A stretch of 7,244 bases of DNA from Gammaproteobacteria bacterium (GTDB taxonomy: Bacteria; Pseudomonadota; Gammaproteobacteria; GCF-002020875): positions 1-7,244 of the forward strand of contig JABHIC010000213.1 of NCBI GenBank assembly GCA_018671205.1, given 5' to 3'. Below are positions 1-6,463 of the stretch, in pieces. Numbering within the stretch: position 1 is the first letter of the stretch; the number at the start of each line of letters is the position of its first letter. The position numbers and the translations under genes were made by a program. The notes beneath the pieces were generated by a model. It was not told the DNA's origin. It made no database searches and saw nothing but the letters and a program-made list of their open reading frames with translations.

Positions 1-194
1 ATGAGATGTGGGTGACAGAGCGAAATAGTGCAGGAGCTTCTGAGCTGATCTCGTTCAGTGAGTTTAAGGATGTCCGCTATGATAAGGATATTCGCAAGAG
101 CTATCTGCAGGGGCGGATGGGAGGGGGGCCACGGATTCTTCTTGAAGGTACGTTAGATACAGGTTCCCATACAGGTTGTGCTGAGGTTCACTAA
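1..194 (+). CDS. C-terminal end of an RloA/COG1106-type AAA-family ATPase (5' truncated by window)
   Basis: The reading frame is open to the left edge (codons begin at base 3), so this is the 3' end of a longer gene; the ATG at 6 is unlikely to be a real start. The visible 63 residues match the characteristic tail of AAA_15/AAA_21 ATPases: the stretch EMWVTERNSAGASELISFSE corresponds to the family pattern of 'IWFxEKdxxGaTELYSLsdFK', followed by a short variable piece and SYLQGRMGGGPRIL, corresponding to 'kGYLxGRYGaiPfi'. The Walker A, signature and Walker B motifs would lie upstream and cannot be checked. The protein then runs on for about 15 residues past the usual end of the family. Its stop codon (TAA 192-194) shares one base with the ATG of the RloB gene, which implies translational coupling. 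Such ATPases act as the sensor/regulator half of two-gene systems with a TOPRIM-like partner. The family is recognised by pattern memory only. Confidence 0.75.
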   Translation, partial: EMWVTERNSAGASELISFSEFKDVRYDKDIRKSYLQGRMGGGPRILLEGTLDTGSHTGCAEVH

Positions 195-790
195 TGGCGC
201 GACGACACTTTAAGCGGTCAAAGCCAAGTCGCAGCTACAAAAAGCTGTATCTGATTTCAACCGAAGGATCAAAGACAGAAAAAGGCTACTTTAACCTGTT
301 TAATAGCAGGGATTCTATTATTCAGGTGAGATGTTTGAGTAGTAAAGATCGAAGTTCGCCCAATCATGTATTGAAACGAATGAGTCGCTATCTGAATGAT
401 GAGGGGCTTAGGAAAGAGGATGAAGCATGGCTGGTGGTAGATAAAGATCAATGGAGTGAACAGCAGTTGAATAGTTTGTTGCTATGGTCAAGAGCAGAGG
501 CTAATTACCATTTGGCTGTTTCAGCACCTAAATTTGAGTTTTGGTTGTTGCTCCATTTTGATGATGGGCAAAATGTACTCTCTTCTGGAGACTGTTCGCG
601 CCGCTTAAAGAGAGTGCTTTCCGGTTATGATAAAGGTATTCAGCAGAGCCGGTTTGGTCAGGCAGAAATCAATAGAGCGCTCAGTAGAGCACAAGAGCTG
701 GATAACCCGCCAACCGTTAGCTGGCCAACCACAAATGGAACTACAGTCTATCGTTTGGTTGAACAACTGTTGGAAGGGTGGGGTAGATGA
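194..790 (+). CDS. rloB: RloB family protein, TOPRIM-like putative nuclease partner of the upstream AAA ATPase
   Basis: A complete 198-residue protein, a normal length for RloB (PF13707). The N-terminus is basic (residues 2-18), followed by the first TOPRIM-like motif YLISTEGSKTEKGYF with acidic E24, then DEAWLVVDKD containing the D83-x-D85 pair, and the family hallmark SAPKFEFWLLLHF (residues 110-122). A C-terminal TTVYRLVEQL helix also fits the family. The Glu plus DxD arrangement is the metal-binding signature of TOPRIM nucleases and is intact. The start at 194 is supported by GAGG seven bases upstream and by the TAATG overlap with the ATPase gene. In the family, RloB pairs with an AAA ATPase. 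The lactococcal AbiLi/AbiLii abortive-infection pair is of this kind, and PARIS (AriA/AriB) is an analogous ATPase-TOPRIM pair. Catalysis is not demonstrated for this protein. Base composition is A/T-richer than the housekeeping genes to the right, which fits transfer. Confidence 0.85.
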   Translation: MARRHFKRSKPSRSYKKLYLISTEGSKTEKGYFNLFNSRDSIIQVRCLSSKDRSSPNHVLKRMSRYLNDEGLRKEDEAWLVVDKDQWSEQQLNSLLLWSRAEANYHLAVSAPKFEFWLLLHFDDGQNVLSSGDCSRRLKRVLSGYDKGIQQSRFGQAEINRALSRAQELDNPPTVSWPTTNGTTVYRLVEQLLEGWGR

Positions 791-875
791 GCTGCACACA
801 TTTGATGGAGCACAGGGGAGTAGTTGGTGATACATCAGGTATTGGTACAACATAGATAGATTCAGGAGAGTGGTA

Positions 876-992
876 ATGGATAGTGAAGCAGCAATTTATG
901 AAAAGACCAAGCAGCTTAGCCCACTTGAAAAGGTTCATCTGGTAGAGAAGATTTTGTCTGACTTGGATAAGCCCGATGAATACTCAATATGA
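876..992 (+). pseudogene. Truncated addiction-module antitoxin (putative PF09720/TIGR02574 type), orphan
   Basis: A 38-codon reading frame too short for most ORF callers. Its start is marked by AGGAG at 864-868, seven bases before the ATG. The product begins MDSEAAIYEKTKQLSPLEKV and continues with a helix ending in KILSDLDKPD, closely resembling the first half of small addiction-module component proteins ('iyeeAlkLsP.EraeLvekLLaSLd.pD'). Those proteins normally run to about 65-75 residues, with a C-terminal half carrying W..EAE.R-type residues that binds a RelE/ParE toxin. Here translation ends (TGA 990-992) just after the conserved LDKPD, and neither of the other two frames downstream restores the missing half. 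No toxin gene follows, because the opposite-strand kinase gene begins immediately. I read it as a remnant cut off at the junction of the accessory segment. It could instead be an expressed truncated protein, since the ribosome binding site is intact. The preceding 791-875 holds nothing else I can identify. Confidence 0.55.
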
Positions 993-2318
993 GTTCTTGG
1001 ATGAGTTAAATGGCACTATCGAGCGTATCTCCCTACTCTCAGGCCATTCCCGCATAGTTAACCATGCCGCCCCATAGGCGGCATCGGGGTGTTGGGAGAG
1101 GACGATTGGGACATCGATTAACCGTTGACGGATCTGCATCCACGGTTGGTTTTGGCTCCCCCCTCCGGCACTGTAAATTTTACCCGGTGGGGGGGCGCCA
1201 AGCTCAACCATCTTCTGATACCCCTGTTGCTCAATCCGGCTTAGCCCCTCCAGCATTCCCTGTAGAAAACGGTGATCCTCTCTGGGGCGGGGTGAGAGTT
1301 GTGGCGGGTAGTTCGGATCACTAATGGGGAACCGTTCACCACTAGCCGGGAGCGGATAGTAGTTCAGCATTGTGGGGTTGTCGGTAGATATGTTTTCACT
1401 GAGAGAGCGGATCTGCTCTATTGAGAAGTGGTTGAGCAGTGTGGCTCCTCCTGCATTAGAGGCACCACTGATCAGCCACTGCTCGCCGAGGCGGTGGCTG
1501 TAGATCCCATATTTGGCCGCAAACAGAGGAACAGAGGAGAGGATCTTTAGTACCAGAGTAGAGCCTAGTGAGGTGACTGCATCCCCCTCTTGGGAAACTC
1601 CAGCGGCAACTGCAGCGGCAACACTATCCGTGGTTCCCCGGCAGATCGTTATGGGGCTGCTCTGGTTAACACCCCAGGCAGCGGTCAGTTCGGGGGTGAG
1701 GGTGCCGTAGGGGGCGGCTGGGGCACCAACATTGGGCAGCACTCCCGCTGGGAGTGTCAACGCCTTGATCCACTCGGGCCACCTTCTCTGGATGGGGTCA
1801 TAGCCTAGTTTCAGGCAGTTATTCTCATCACTCTGACCAAAGTGCCCCGCCAGGCGGTTGCTGATCCAGTCTGCCTGGTGGAGTGCGAGCAGTGGTCGGT
1901 TCCGCAATGCCGGGTAGTGACGAAGGAGCCAGAACAGTTTGGCGAGGGAGGATGAGGGGCCGTGTGCACCACTCTCCGGGGGGGCAACCTCCCGGATCAG
2001 TTGGGCCTCTTGAATGGCCCGTTGGTCGTTATACATCAGGGCGGGAGTGAGTGGGGTGCCCTGTGGGTCGGTTAGCAGCAGGGTGGAGGAGGTGCCATCC
2101 ACGGTGATGGACTCCACAGCTCCCGCTTGCTGTTGGTTTAGCCGGGAAAAAAGGGTAGCAAGAAGCTGGTGGGTCGTCTGCCACCAGAGCTCCGGAGTCT
2201 GTCTGGCAGGGAGTGGTTGTTGTTGCCGTGCAACGATCTCACCCGTCCGCTTCAGGGCAATGGCTCTACAGCCGGATGTGCCCAGATCAATGCCAATATG
2301 GAGAGGGGGTGCCGGCAC
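984..2318 (-). CDS. FGGY-family carbohydrate kinase, D-ribulokinase of the cyanobacterial/plant type
   Basis: A complete 444-residue sugar kinase that probably phosphorylates D-ribulose to ribulose 5-phosphate with ATP. Visible FGGY features: phosphate-1 loop HIGIDLGTSG (residues 7-16, D11); VDGTSSTLLL (73-82), the substrate-side motif; LHQADW (146-151); catalytic base D231 in CRGTTDS; SLGST (250-254); and the C-terminal nucleotide-binding AGGGSQNQPW (384-393). The sections SDENNCLKLGYDP, YGIYSHRL, GASNAGGA and GERFPISDPN are typical of the Synechococcus/Arabidopsis XK1 group, which is shown experimentally to prefer D-ribulose and is shorter than true xylulokinases (about 480-500 residues). 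The predicted start is GTG at 2318, 11 bases after the queF stop. It lacks a clear Shine-Dalgarno, so translation is probably coupled to queF. The last ~20 residues (after WLTMREW) extend beyond the usual end and run into the antitoxin relic. Confidence is high for the family and moderate for the substrate. Confidence 0.85.
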   Translation of the reverse strand: MPAPPLHIGIDLGTSGCRAIALKRTGEIVARQQQPLPARQTPELWWQTTHQLLATLFSRLNQQQAGAVESITVDGTSSTLLLTDPQGTPLTPALMYNDQRAIQEAQLIREVAPPESGAHGPSSSLAKLFWLLRHYPALRNRPLLALHQADWISNRLAGHFGQSDENNCLKLGYDPIQRRWPEWIKALTLPAGVLPNVGAPAAPYGTLTPELTAAWGVNQSSPITICRGTTDSVAAAVAAGVSQEGDAVTSLGSTLVLKILSSVPLFAAKYGIYSHRLGEQWLISGASNAGGATLLNHFSIEQIRSLSENISTDNPTMLNYYPLPASGERFPISDPNYPPQLSPRPREDHRFLQGMLEGLSRIEQQGYQKMVELGAPPPGKIYSAGGGSQNQPWMQIRQRLIDVPIVLSQHPDAAYGAAWLTMREWPESREIRSIVPFNSSKNSY

Positions 2319-2329
2319 CGGGCAGGGCG

Positions 2330-2737
2330 CTATGGGGTGGTTGAGCCTCCGGGGAGTTGAACCACCGCTTTGGGGTTCCAGTGCGGGGATTGGTGCTCTG
2401 CGATTACGGTGGTGTAGACCCCGCCACGGACATTAAAAACAGCGGTCAGACGCATGAAGCGTGGCTCGGTGGCGGCAACCAGATCAGAGAGGATCTGGTT
2501 GGTCACCGCCTCATGGAAGGCTCCCTCATCCCGATAGGACCAGACATAGAGCTTAAAGGATTTGAGTTCAACACAGTGTTGCTCGGGCACATACTCCAGC
2601 TCAAGGGTTGCAAAATCGGGCTGTCCGGTTTTCGGGCAGAGGCAGGTGAACTCCGGGGTGTGGATGCGGATAGTGAAATCTCGCTCAGGATGGGGGTTAT
2701 CGAAGACCTCTAACGTTTTACTGGGCTCTGTTGGCAT
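2330..2737 (-). CDS. queF: NADPH-dependent 7-cyano-7-deazaguanine (preQ0) reductase, short unimodular form
   Basis: QueF reduces the nitrile of preQ0 to the aminomethyl group of preQ1 using two NADPH, a cytoplasmic step in making queuosine for tRNA GUN anticodons. This is the short single-domain type (135 residues), homologous to B. subtilis QueF. Counting from the ATG at 2737, the catalytic cysteine C34 and acid D41 lie in CLCPKTGQPDFA (32-43), the QueF signature ELKSFKLY spans 57-64, and H75-E76 of GAFHEAV bind substrate. Their spacing equals that of C55, D62, E78 and H96/E97 in the B. subtilis enzyme. The frame also allows a GTG start at 2749, four codons earlier. I prefer the ATG because family members typically begin M-P-x-x-PSK and the GTG has no ribosome binding site. 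Even the ATG has only a weak AAGTGA. The gene is first in a two-gene minus-strand unit with the kinase. I see no preQ1 riboswitch in the leader. Confidence 0.95.
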   Translation of the reverse strand: MPTEPSKTLEVFDNPHPERDFTIRIHTPEFTCLCPKTGQPDFATLELEYVPEQHCVELKSFKLYVWSYRDEGAFHEAVTNQILSDLVAATEPRFMRLTAVFNVRGGVYTTVIAEHQSPHWNPKAVVQLPGGSTTP

Positions 2738-2806
2738 AGTGTGCTTCACTTAAATAGTTGATATTAAACAGTGGGATAATTGATTTTCTTTATGTTATTT
2801 ATGGTA

Positions 2807-2835
2807 TGGTTAAACGTCTCATTGGGTGCTATTAT
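2807..2835 (+). promoter_or_regulatory. Candidate sigma-70 promoter for smc-zipA (extended -10)
   Basis: An extended -10 TGCTATTAT occupies 2827-2835. Seventeen bases upstream is a poor -35 (TGGTTA, 2807-2812, three of six consensus bases). Transcription would start near 2842, leaving a leader of about 90 bases before smc. If right, it rules out the longer smc reading frame that opens at the GTG at 2826. A second possible -35, TTGATT at 2780-2785, has no well-spaced -10. This is a motif reading only, with no measured start site. Confidence 0.35.
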
Positions 2836-2836
2836 A
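2831..2836 (-). promoter_or_regulatory. Candidate -10 box for the divergent queF-kinase unit
   Basis: The minus strand reads GTATAAT here, a perfect TATAAT hexamer formed by the same bases as the + strand TATTAT. It would give a queF leader of about 85-90 bases. No recognisable -35 lies 16-18 bases upstream on that strand, so activator help or a different, closer promoter in the very A/T-rich 2750-2815 stretch is equally possible. Confidence 0.22.
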
Positions 2837-2890
2837 CGCAACTATTTCGAGCGGATCTCTACTGGGCAGGAAAAAGCCTCAGAAGGGAAA

Positions 2891-2914
2891 ATGGCCGTTC
2901 ACCCCCATCCGTAA
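2891..2914 (+). other. Possible 7-codon leader mini-ORF upstream of smc
   Basis: ATG at 2891 opens a frame encoding MAVHPHP and stopping at TAA 2912-2914, 16 bases before the smc ATG. It is preceded by GAAGGG (2882-2887), a better Shine-Dalgarno match than anything in front of smc itself, though only three bases from the ATG. A frame this short arises easily by chance. It could act in reinitiation or simply be noise. Confidence 0.18.
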
Positions 2915-2930
2915 GAACCACCCGAACCCG

Positions 2931-5900
2931 ATGCGACTGAAAACCCTTAAACTTGCTGGATTTAAATCTTTTGTGGATCCCACCACAGTACCGTTCCCCA
3001 GTAACCTGGTCGGGGTGATCGGCCCAAACGGGTGTGGTAAATCCAATATTATTGATGCAGTACGTTGGGTGATGGGGGAGAGTTCCGCCAAACAGCTGCG
3101 GGGTGACTCCATGGCGGATGTCATCTTTAATGGCTCCAGCTCCCGCAAGCCGGTTGGGGCGGCCTCGGTGGAGCTGATTTTTGATAATAGTGAGGGCAAG
3201 CTGCAGGGAGAGTATGCCCGTTTTAGTGAGATATCAGCCAAGCGTAAAGCGACCCGGGATGGAAAATCCAACTACTACCTGAATGGAACCAAGTGTCGAC
3301 GTCGTGACATTATGGATCTCTTTCTCGGTACGGGGCTTGGACCGCGCAGCTATGCCATCATTGAGCAGGGGATGATCTCCCGCTTCGTTGAGGCCAAGCC
3401 GGATGATCTACGGGTATTGATTGAAGAGGCCGCGGGTATCTCCAAATACAAGGAGCGGCGCAGAGAGACGGAGACCCGCATTCGCCGTGCCCGTGAGAAC
3501 CTGGATCGGATCAATGATCTTCGGGAGGAGCTGGATAAACAGCTGCGTCGTCTTGAGCGTCAATCACGGATTGCAACACGCTATCGCCAGCTTAAAGAGG
3601 AGGAGCGGCTGATGCAGGCACAACTGCTGGCGTTGCGTTGGCAGGAGTATGACCAGAAAGCGACAGAACACCAGCAGAAGGTTCGACAGGCAGAGTTGGC
3701 GGTACAGGAGCGCCTGGCCAGCCAGCGCTCGATTGAGGCAGAGATTGAAAAAGAGCGGGAGTCTCACCACCAATCGAATGAGGCTTTCAATGAGGTGCAG
3801 GGGCGTTTCTACGCCATTGGCGCTGATATTGCGGGCAGTGAGCAGAAGCTGAAAGGGATACGTGAACGGCGTGCGATGGTGGAGCGGGATCTGAATAAGG
3901 CAGAACAGCTCTGGCATGAGACGCATGGGGTGATGAAGACCGATCAGCAACGGGTGGTAGAGCTGGAGCAGTCACTGCTCCGGGATGAGCCCCGGCAGCT
4001 GGAGCTGCAGCAGGAGGATGCGACCCTCACGGCGATCTGGGAGAAGGCCGAGGAGGCATGGCACACCTGGCAGAGTGAGCTGGAGAGCTTTAACCGCTCT
4101 GCGGGAGACCCTCAACGGAATGCCGAGATTGCCCGCTCCAGAATTGAACAGCTGGAGCGTCAACAGTCGAACAGTGTACGCCAACAGGGGCGGCTGCAAG
4201 AGGAGCTGCAGCGGCTACCGAAGGTAGATCAGCATGAGCTGGAGCAGATGAGCGCGGTACTGAATCAGCTTGAGACGAGCCTGCATCTTCAGCGCGAGGA
4301 GGGGCAATCCCTGCGTCACTCCATCACCCGACAGCGTGAGGAGAATCGTCAGCTTGCCGATACCCTCAATGGGGAGCGTGGTGCACTACAGCAATTGAGA
4401 GGGCGGCTCACCTCACTGGAGGCACTGCAACAAGATGCGTTGGGGCGTGATAAACGGGGTGTTCAGCAGTGGTTGGCAGAGTGTGGTGTGGCGGATGCCC
4501 CCCGTCTGGCGGAACAGGTTACGGTGGATCAGGGTTGGGAGCGGGCGGTTGAGACGGTCTTGAGTGGTTACCTGGAAGCGGTAGCCGTTGAGGATGACCA
4601 GCCGCTGTTAGAGCAGGCAGATCTTCTGAACAGGGGGGAGGTTCGTTTTATTCAGTCGGCAAAGAGGGGGGCTGAGGAGAGCTCAGAACCACTACTGGAG
4701 CATGCCGTTGCGCTGAGCCGTGTGGTGAAATCAGATCGGGCGGTTGCCGACAGACTGTATGGCATCTATGGGGTCGATACGCTCTCTGATGCCCTGCAGC
4801 TACGTTCACAGCTGACGCCGGGAACCTCTCTGGTTACTCGGGAGGGGATCTGGTTGGGCGCGGAGTGGTCGCAGGTGGTGCGGGAGGATGACCATGAAGC
4901 GGGGGTGCTACAACGAGAGCAGACCATTCGCGAGCTTAAACAGCAGTGCGCCCTGTTGGAGGTTGCGGTGACCCGGTTGGAAGAGCAGCGTAATCAGGGG
5001 CGTGAGCAGCTGAAGGGGCGTGAGCAGCAATTTGAGTCTCTGCAGCGCACGGCGGACCAACAGGCATCCAGGCTCTCCACACAGAAGGCCGAGTTGAGTG
5101 GAAAGCAGGCGCGACAGGAGCAGGCCAACCAGCGAAAAGATCGTATTGAAGAGGAGCAGTTGCGGGCAAAGGAGGAGATTGCTCAGGCAGAGGAGGAGAT
5201 CCGCGCGCTCAGAGGAGGACTTGAGACAGCACTGTTGGCGATGGCAGATAATGAGGCGGCGCGTAGCCAGATGGAGTCTCGCCGAGGGGTGTTGCGAGAG
5301 GCGATGGATCGCTCCAGAGACCAGTCTCGTGAGAAGCGGGATCAGCTACACCGGTTGACCGTTCAGGTCGAGTCTGCCCGCACCCGGCTGGAGTCGACCC
5401 GCAATGGGTTGACCCGGATGGAGGCACAATTGGCGCTAAGCGAGAGTCGCAAGCACGAGCTTGTAGCGAGCCGGGATGCACTGGATGCTCCACTGGTGGA
5501 GCTACAACAGACGCTTGAGGAGCATCTGGCGCGACAGTTGGTGGTTGATAATGAGCTAACCAATGCGCGTCGTCGGCTGGAACAGATTGAACAACAGCTA
5601 CGTGAGCTGGATGGGCAGCGTATGGTTGCCGAAAAAGAGGTCCAGGAGTTACGTAGTGTGCATGAGAAGCTACAGCTGGAGGGGCAGGAGATTGTGGTGC
5701 GCCGCCAGACCGTGGATGAACAGCTACAGGAGGGGGGGCAACAGCGAGACCATCTGTTACGGGAGATGCCGGAGGGGGCAACGGTTGTTCAGTGGCAGCA
5801 GGACGTGGATGAGATGGCGCGGAAGATCCAGAAGCTGGGGCCGATCAATCTGGCGGCGATTGAGGAGTACCAGACCGAGTCGGAGCGGAAGAGTTATCTG

Positions 5901-6449
5901 GATCAGCAAAATGGAGATCTGGTTGAGGCCCTGGAGACTCTGGAGGCGGCCATTGCGAAGATTGACCGAGAGACCCGCAGCCGCTTTAAAGAGACCTTCG
6001 AGAAGATTAACGATGGGATCAAGGGAAATTTTCCCCGGCTGTTTGGTGGGGGTCGTGCCCACCTGGAGATGACGGGAGATGACCTGCTGGATACCGGGGT
6101 GACGATTATGGCGCAGCCCCCGGGAAAACGGAACAGTACCATCCACCTCCTCTCTGGTGGTGAGAAGGCGCTGACCGCAGTGGCTCTGGTGTTCTCCATA
6201 TTTGATCTCAATCCGGCCCCTTTCTGTATGCTCGATGAGGTCGATGCACCACTGGACGAGGCCAATGTGGGGCGTTTTTGTAACATGGTCAAACAGATGT
6301 CAGAGCGTGTACAGTTCATCTTTATTACCCACAATAAGGCAACAATGGAGATTTCAGACCAGCTTTCTGGTGTTACTATGCATGAGCCTGGAGTATCCCG
6401 TATTGTGGCGGTTGATATTGAAGAGGCACAGGCGATGGCAGTGAGTTAG
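2931..6449 (+). CDS. smc: Chromosome segregation protein SMC (bacterial condensin ATPase)
   Basis: SMC dimerises and, with ScpA/ScpB (not in this window), forms the ring that compacts and segregates the chromosome. The 1172-residue protein is full length (1150-1200 is usual). Head-N: MRLKTLKLAGFKSFVDPTTV, then Walker A GPNGCGKSN (31-39). Heptad-rich Glu/Gln/Arg/Leu coiled coil runs from about 170 to 500. The hinge lies at about 505-660, including GWERAVETVLSGYLEAVAV from residue 535 and a GIWLGAEW segment near its end. The return coiled coil runs to about 1000. Head-C holds signature LSGGEK (1074-1079), Walker B FCMLDE (D1102, E1103), D-loop DAPLD (1105-1109) and switch histidine H1134 in FITHNK. 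All catalytic positions are present. The frame is open back to a GTG at 2826, but the conserved family start is the ATG at 2931; the 35 extra residues resemble nothing and overlap the promoter. No strong ribosome binding site precedes 2931. zipA follows after 14 bases, so the two are probably co-transcribed. Confidence 0.97.
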   Translation: MRLKTLKLAGFKSFVDPTTVPFPSNLVGVIGPNGCGKSNIIDAVRWVMGESSAKQLRGDSMADVIFNGSSSRKPVGAASVELIFDNSEGKLQGEYARFSEISAKRKATRDGKSNYYLNGTKCRRRDIMDLFLGTGLGPRSYAIIEQGMISRFVEAKPDDLRVLIEEAAGISKYKERRRETETRIRRARENLDRINDLREELDKQLRRLERQSRIATRYRQLKEEERLMQAQLLALRWQEYDQKATEHQQKVRQAELAVQERLASQRSIEAEIEKERESHHQSNEAFNEVQGRFYAIGADIAGSEQKLKGIRERRAMVERDLNKAEQLWHETHGVMKTDQQRVVELEQSLLRDEPRQLELQQEDATLTAIWEKAEEAWHTWQSELESFNRSAGDPQRNAEIARSRIEQLERQQSNSVRQQGRLQEELQRLPKVDQHELEQMSAVLNQLETSLHLQREEGQSLRHSITRQREENRQLADTLNGERGALQQLRGRLTSLEALQQDALGRDKRGVQQWLAECGVADAPRLAEQVTVDQGWERAVETVLSGYLEAVAVEDDQPLLEQADLLNRGEVRFIQSAKRGAEESSEPLLEHAVALSRVVKSDRAVADRLYGIYGVDTLSDALQLRSQLTPGTSLVTREGIWLGAEWSQVVREDDHEAGVLQREQTIRELKQQCALLEVAVTRLEEQRNQGREQLKGREQQFESLQRTADQQASRLSTQKAELSGKQARQEQANQRKDRIEEEQLRAKEEIAQAEEEIRALRGGLETALLAMADNEAARSQMESRRGVLREAMDRSRDQSREKRDQLHRLTVQVESARTRLESTRNGLTRMEAQLALSESRKHELVASRDALDAPLVELQQTLEEHLARQLVVDNELTNARRRLEQIEQQLRELDGQRMVAEKEVQELRSVHEKLQLEGQEIVVRRQTVDEQLQEGGQQRDHLLREMPEGATVVQWQQDVDEMARKIQKLGPINLAAIEEYQTESERKSYLDQQNGDLVEALETLEAAIAKIDRETRSRFKETFEKINDGIKGNFPRLFGGGRAHLEMTGDDLLDTGVTIMAQPPGKRNSTIHLLSGGEKALTAVALVFSIFDLNPAPFCMLDEVDAPLDEANVGRFCNMVKQMSERVQFIFITHNKATMEISDQLSGVTMHEPGVSRIVAVDIEEAQAMAVS

Positions 6450-6463
6450 GTCAGGATAAGCAA

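Noticed and set aside
976..1077. 33-codon + strand frame beginning MNTQYEFLDELNGT that could rescue the antitoxin in another frame
   Set aside because: It lacks the W/E/R-rich C-terminal pattern of the antitoxin family and mostly overlaps the kinase coding sequence on the other strand.
1064..1084. Perfect 8-bp stem with 5-base loop (ATGCCGCC / GGCGGCAT), a possible terminator between convergent genes
   Set aside because: It lies inside the kinase gene and is accounted for by the codons for its conserved D-A-A-Y-G-A-A-W motif; no T-run follows on either strand.
2014..2436. 140-codon + strand frame opposite the kinase and queF
   Set aside because: It is a G/C-rich shadow of two well-recognised minus-strand genes and crosses the boundary between them.
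2738..2825. Possible preQ1 riboswitch in the queF leader
   Set aside because: The minus-strand sequence is A/T-rich with no G/C-stable stem and no preQ1-type A-rich pseudoknot pattern that I can find.
2826..2930. N-terminal extension of SMC from the GTG at 2826 (35 residues)
   Set aside because: SMC proteins conservatively begin at MRLKxLKLAGFKSF; the extension overlaps the candidate -10 box and has no family similarity.
5209..5781. Long minus-strand frame (190 codons) and other antisense frames inside smc
   Set aside because: They are Pro/Ser/Ala-rich shadows created by the codon bias of the coiled-coil coding strand, with no recognisable domain.
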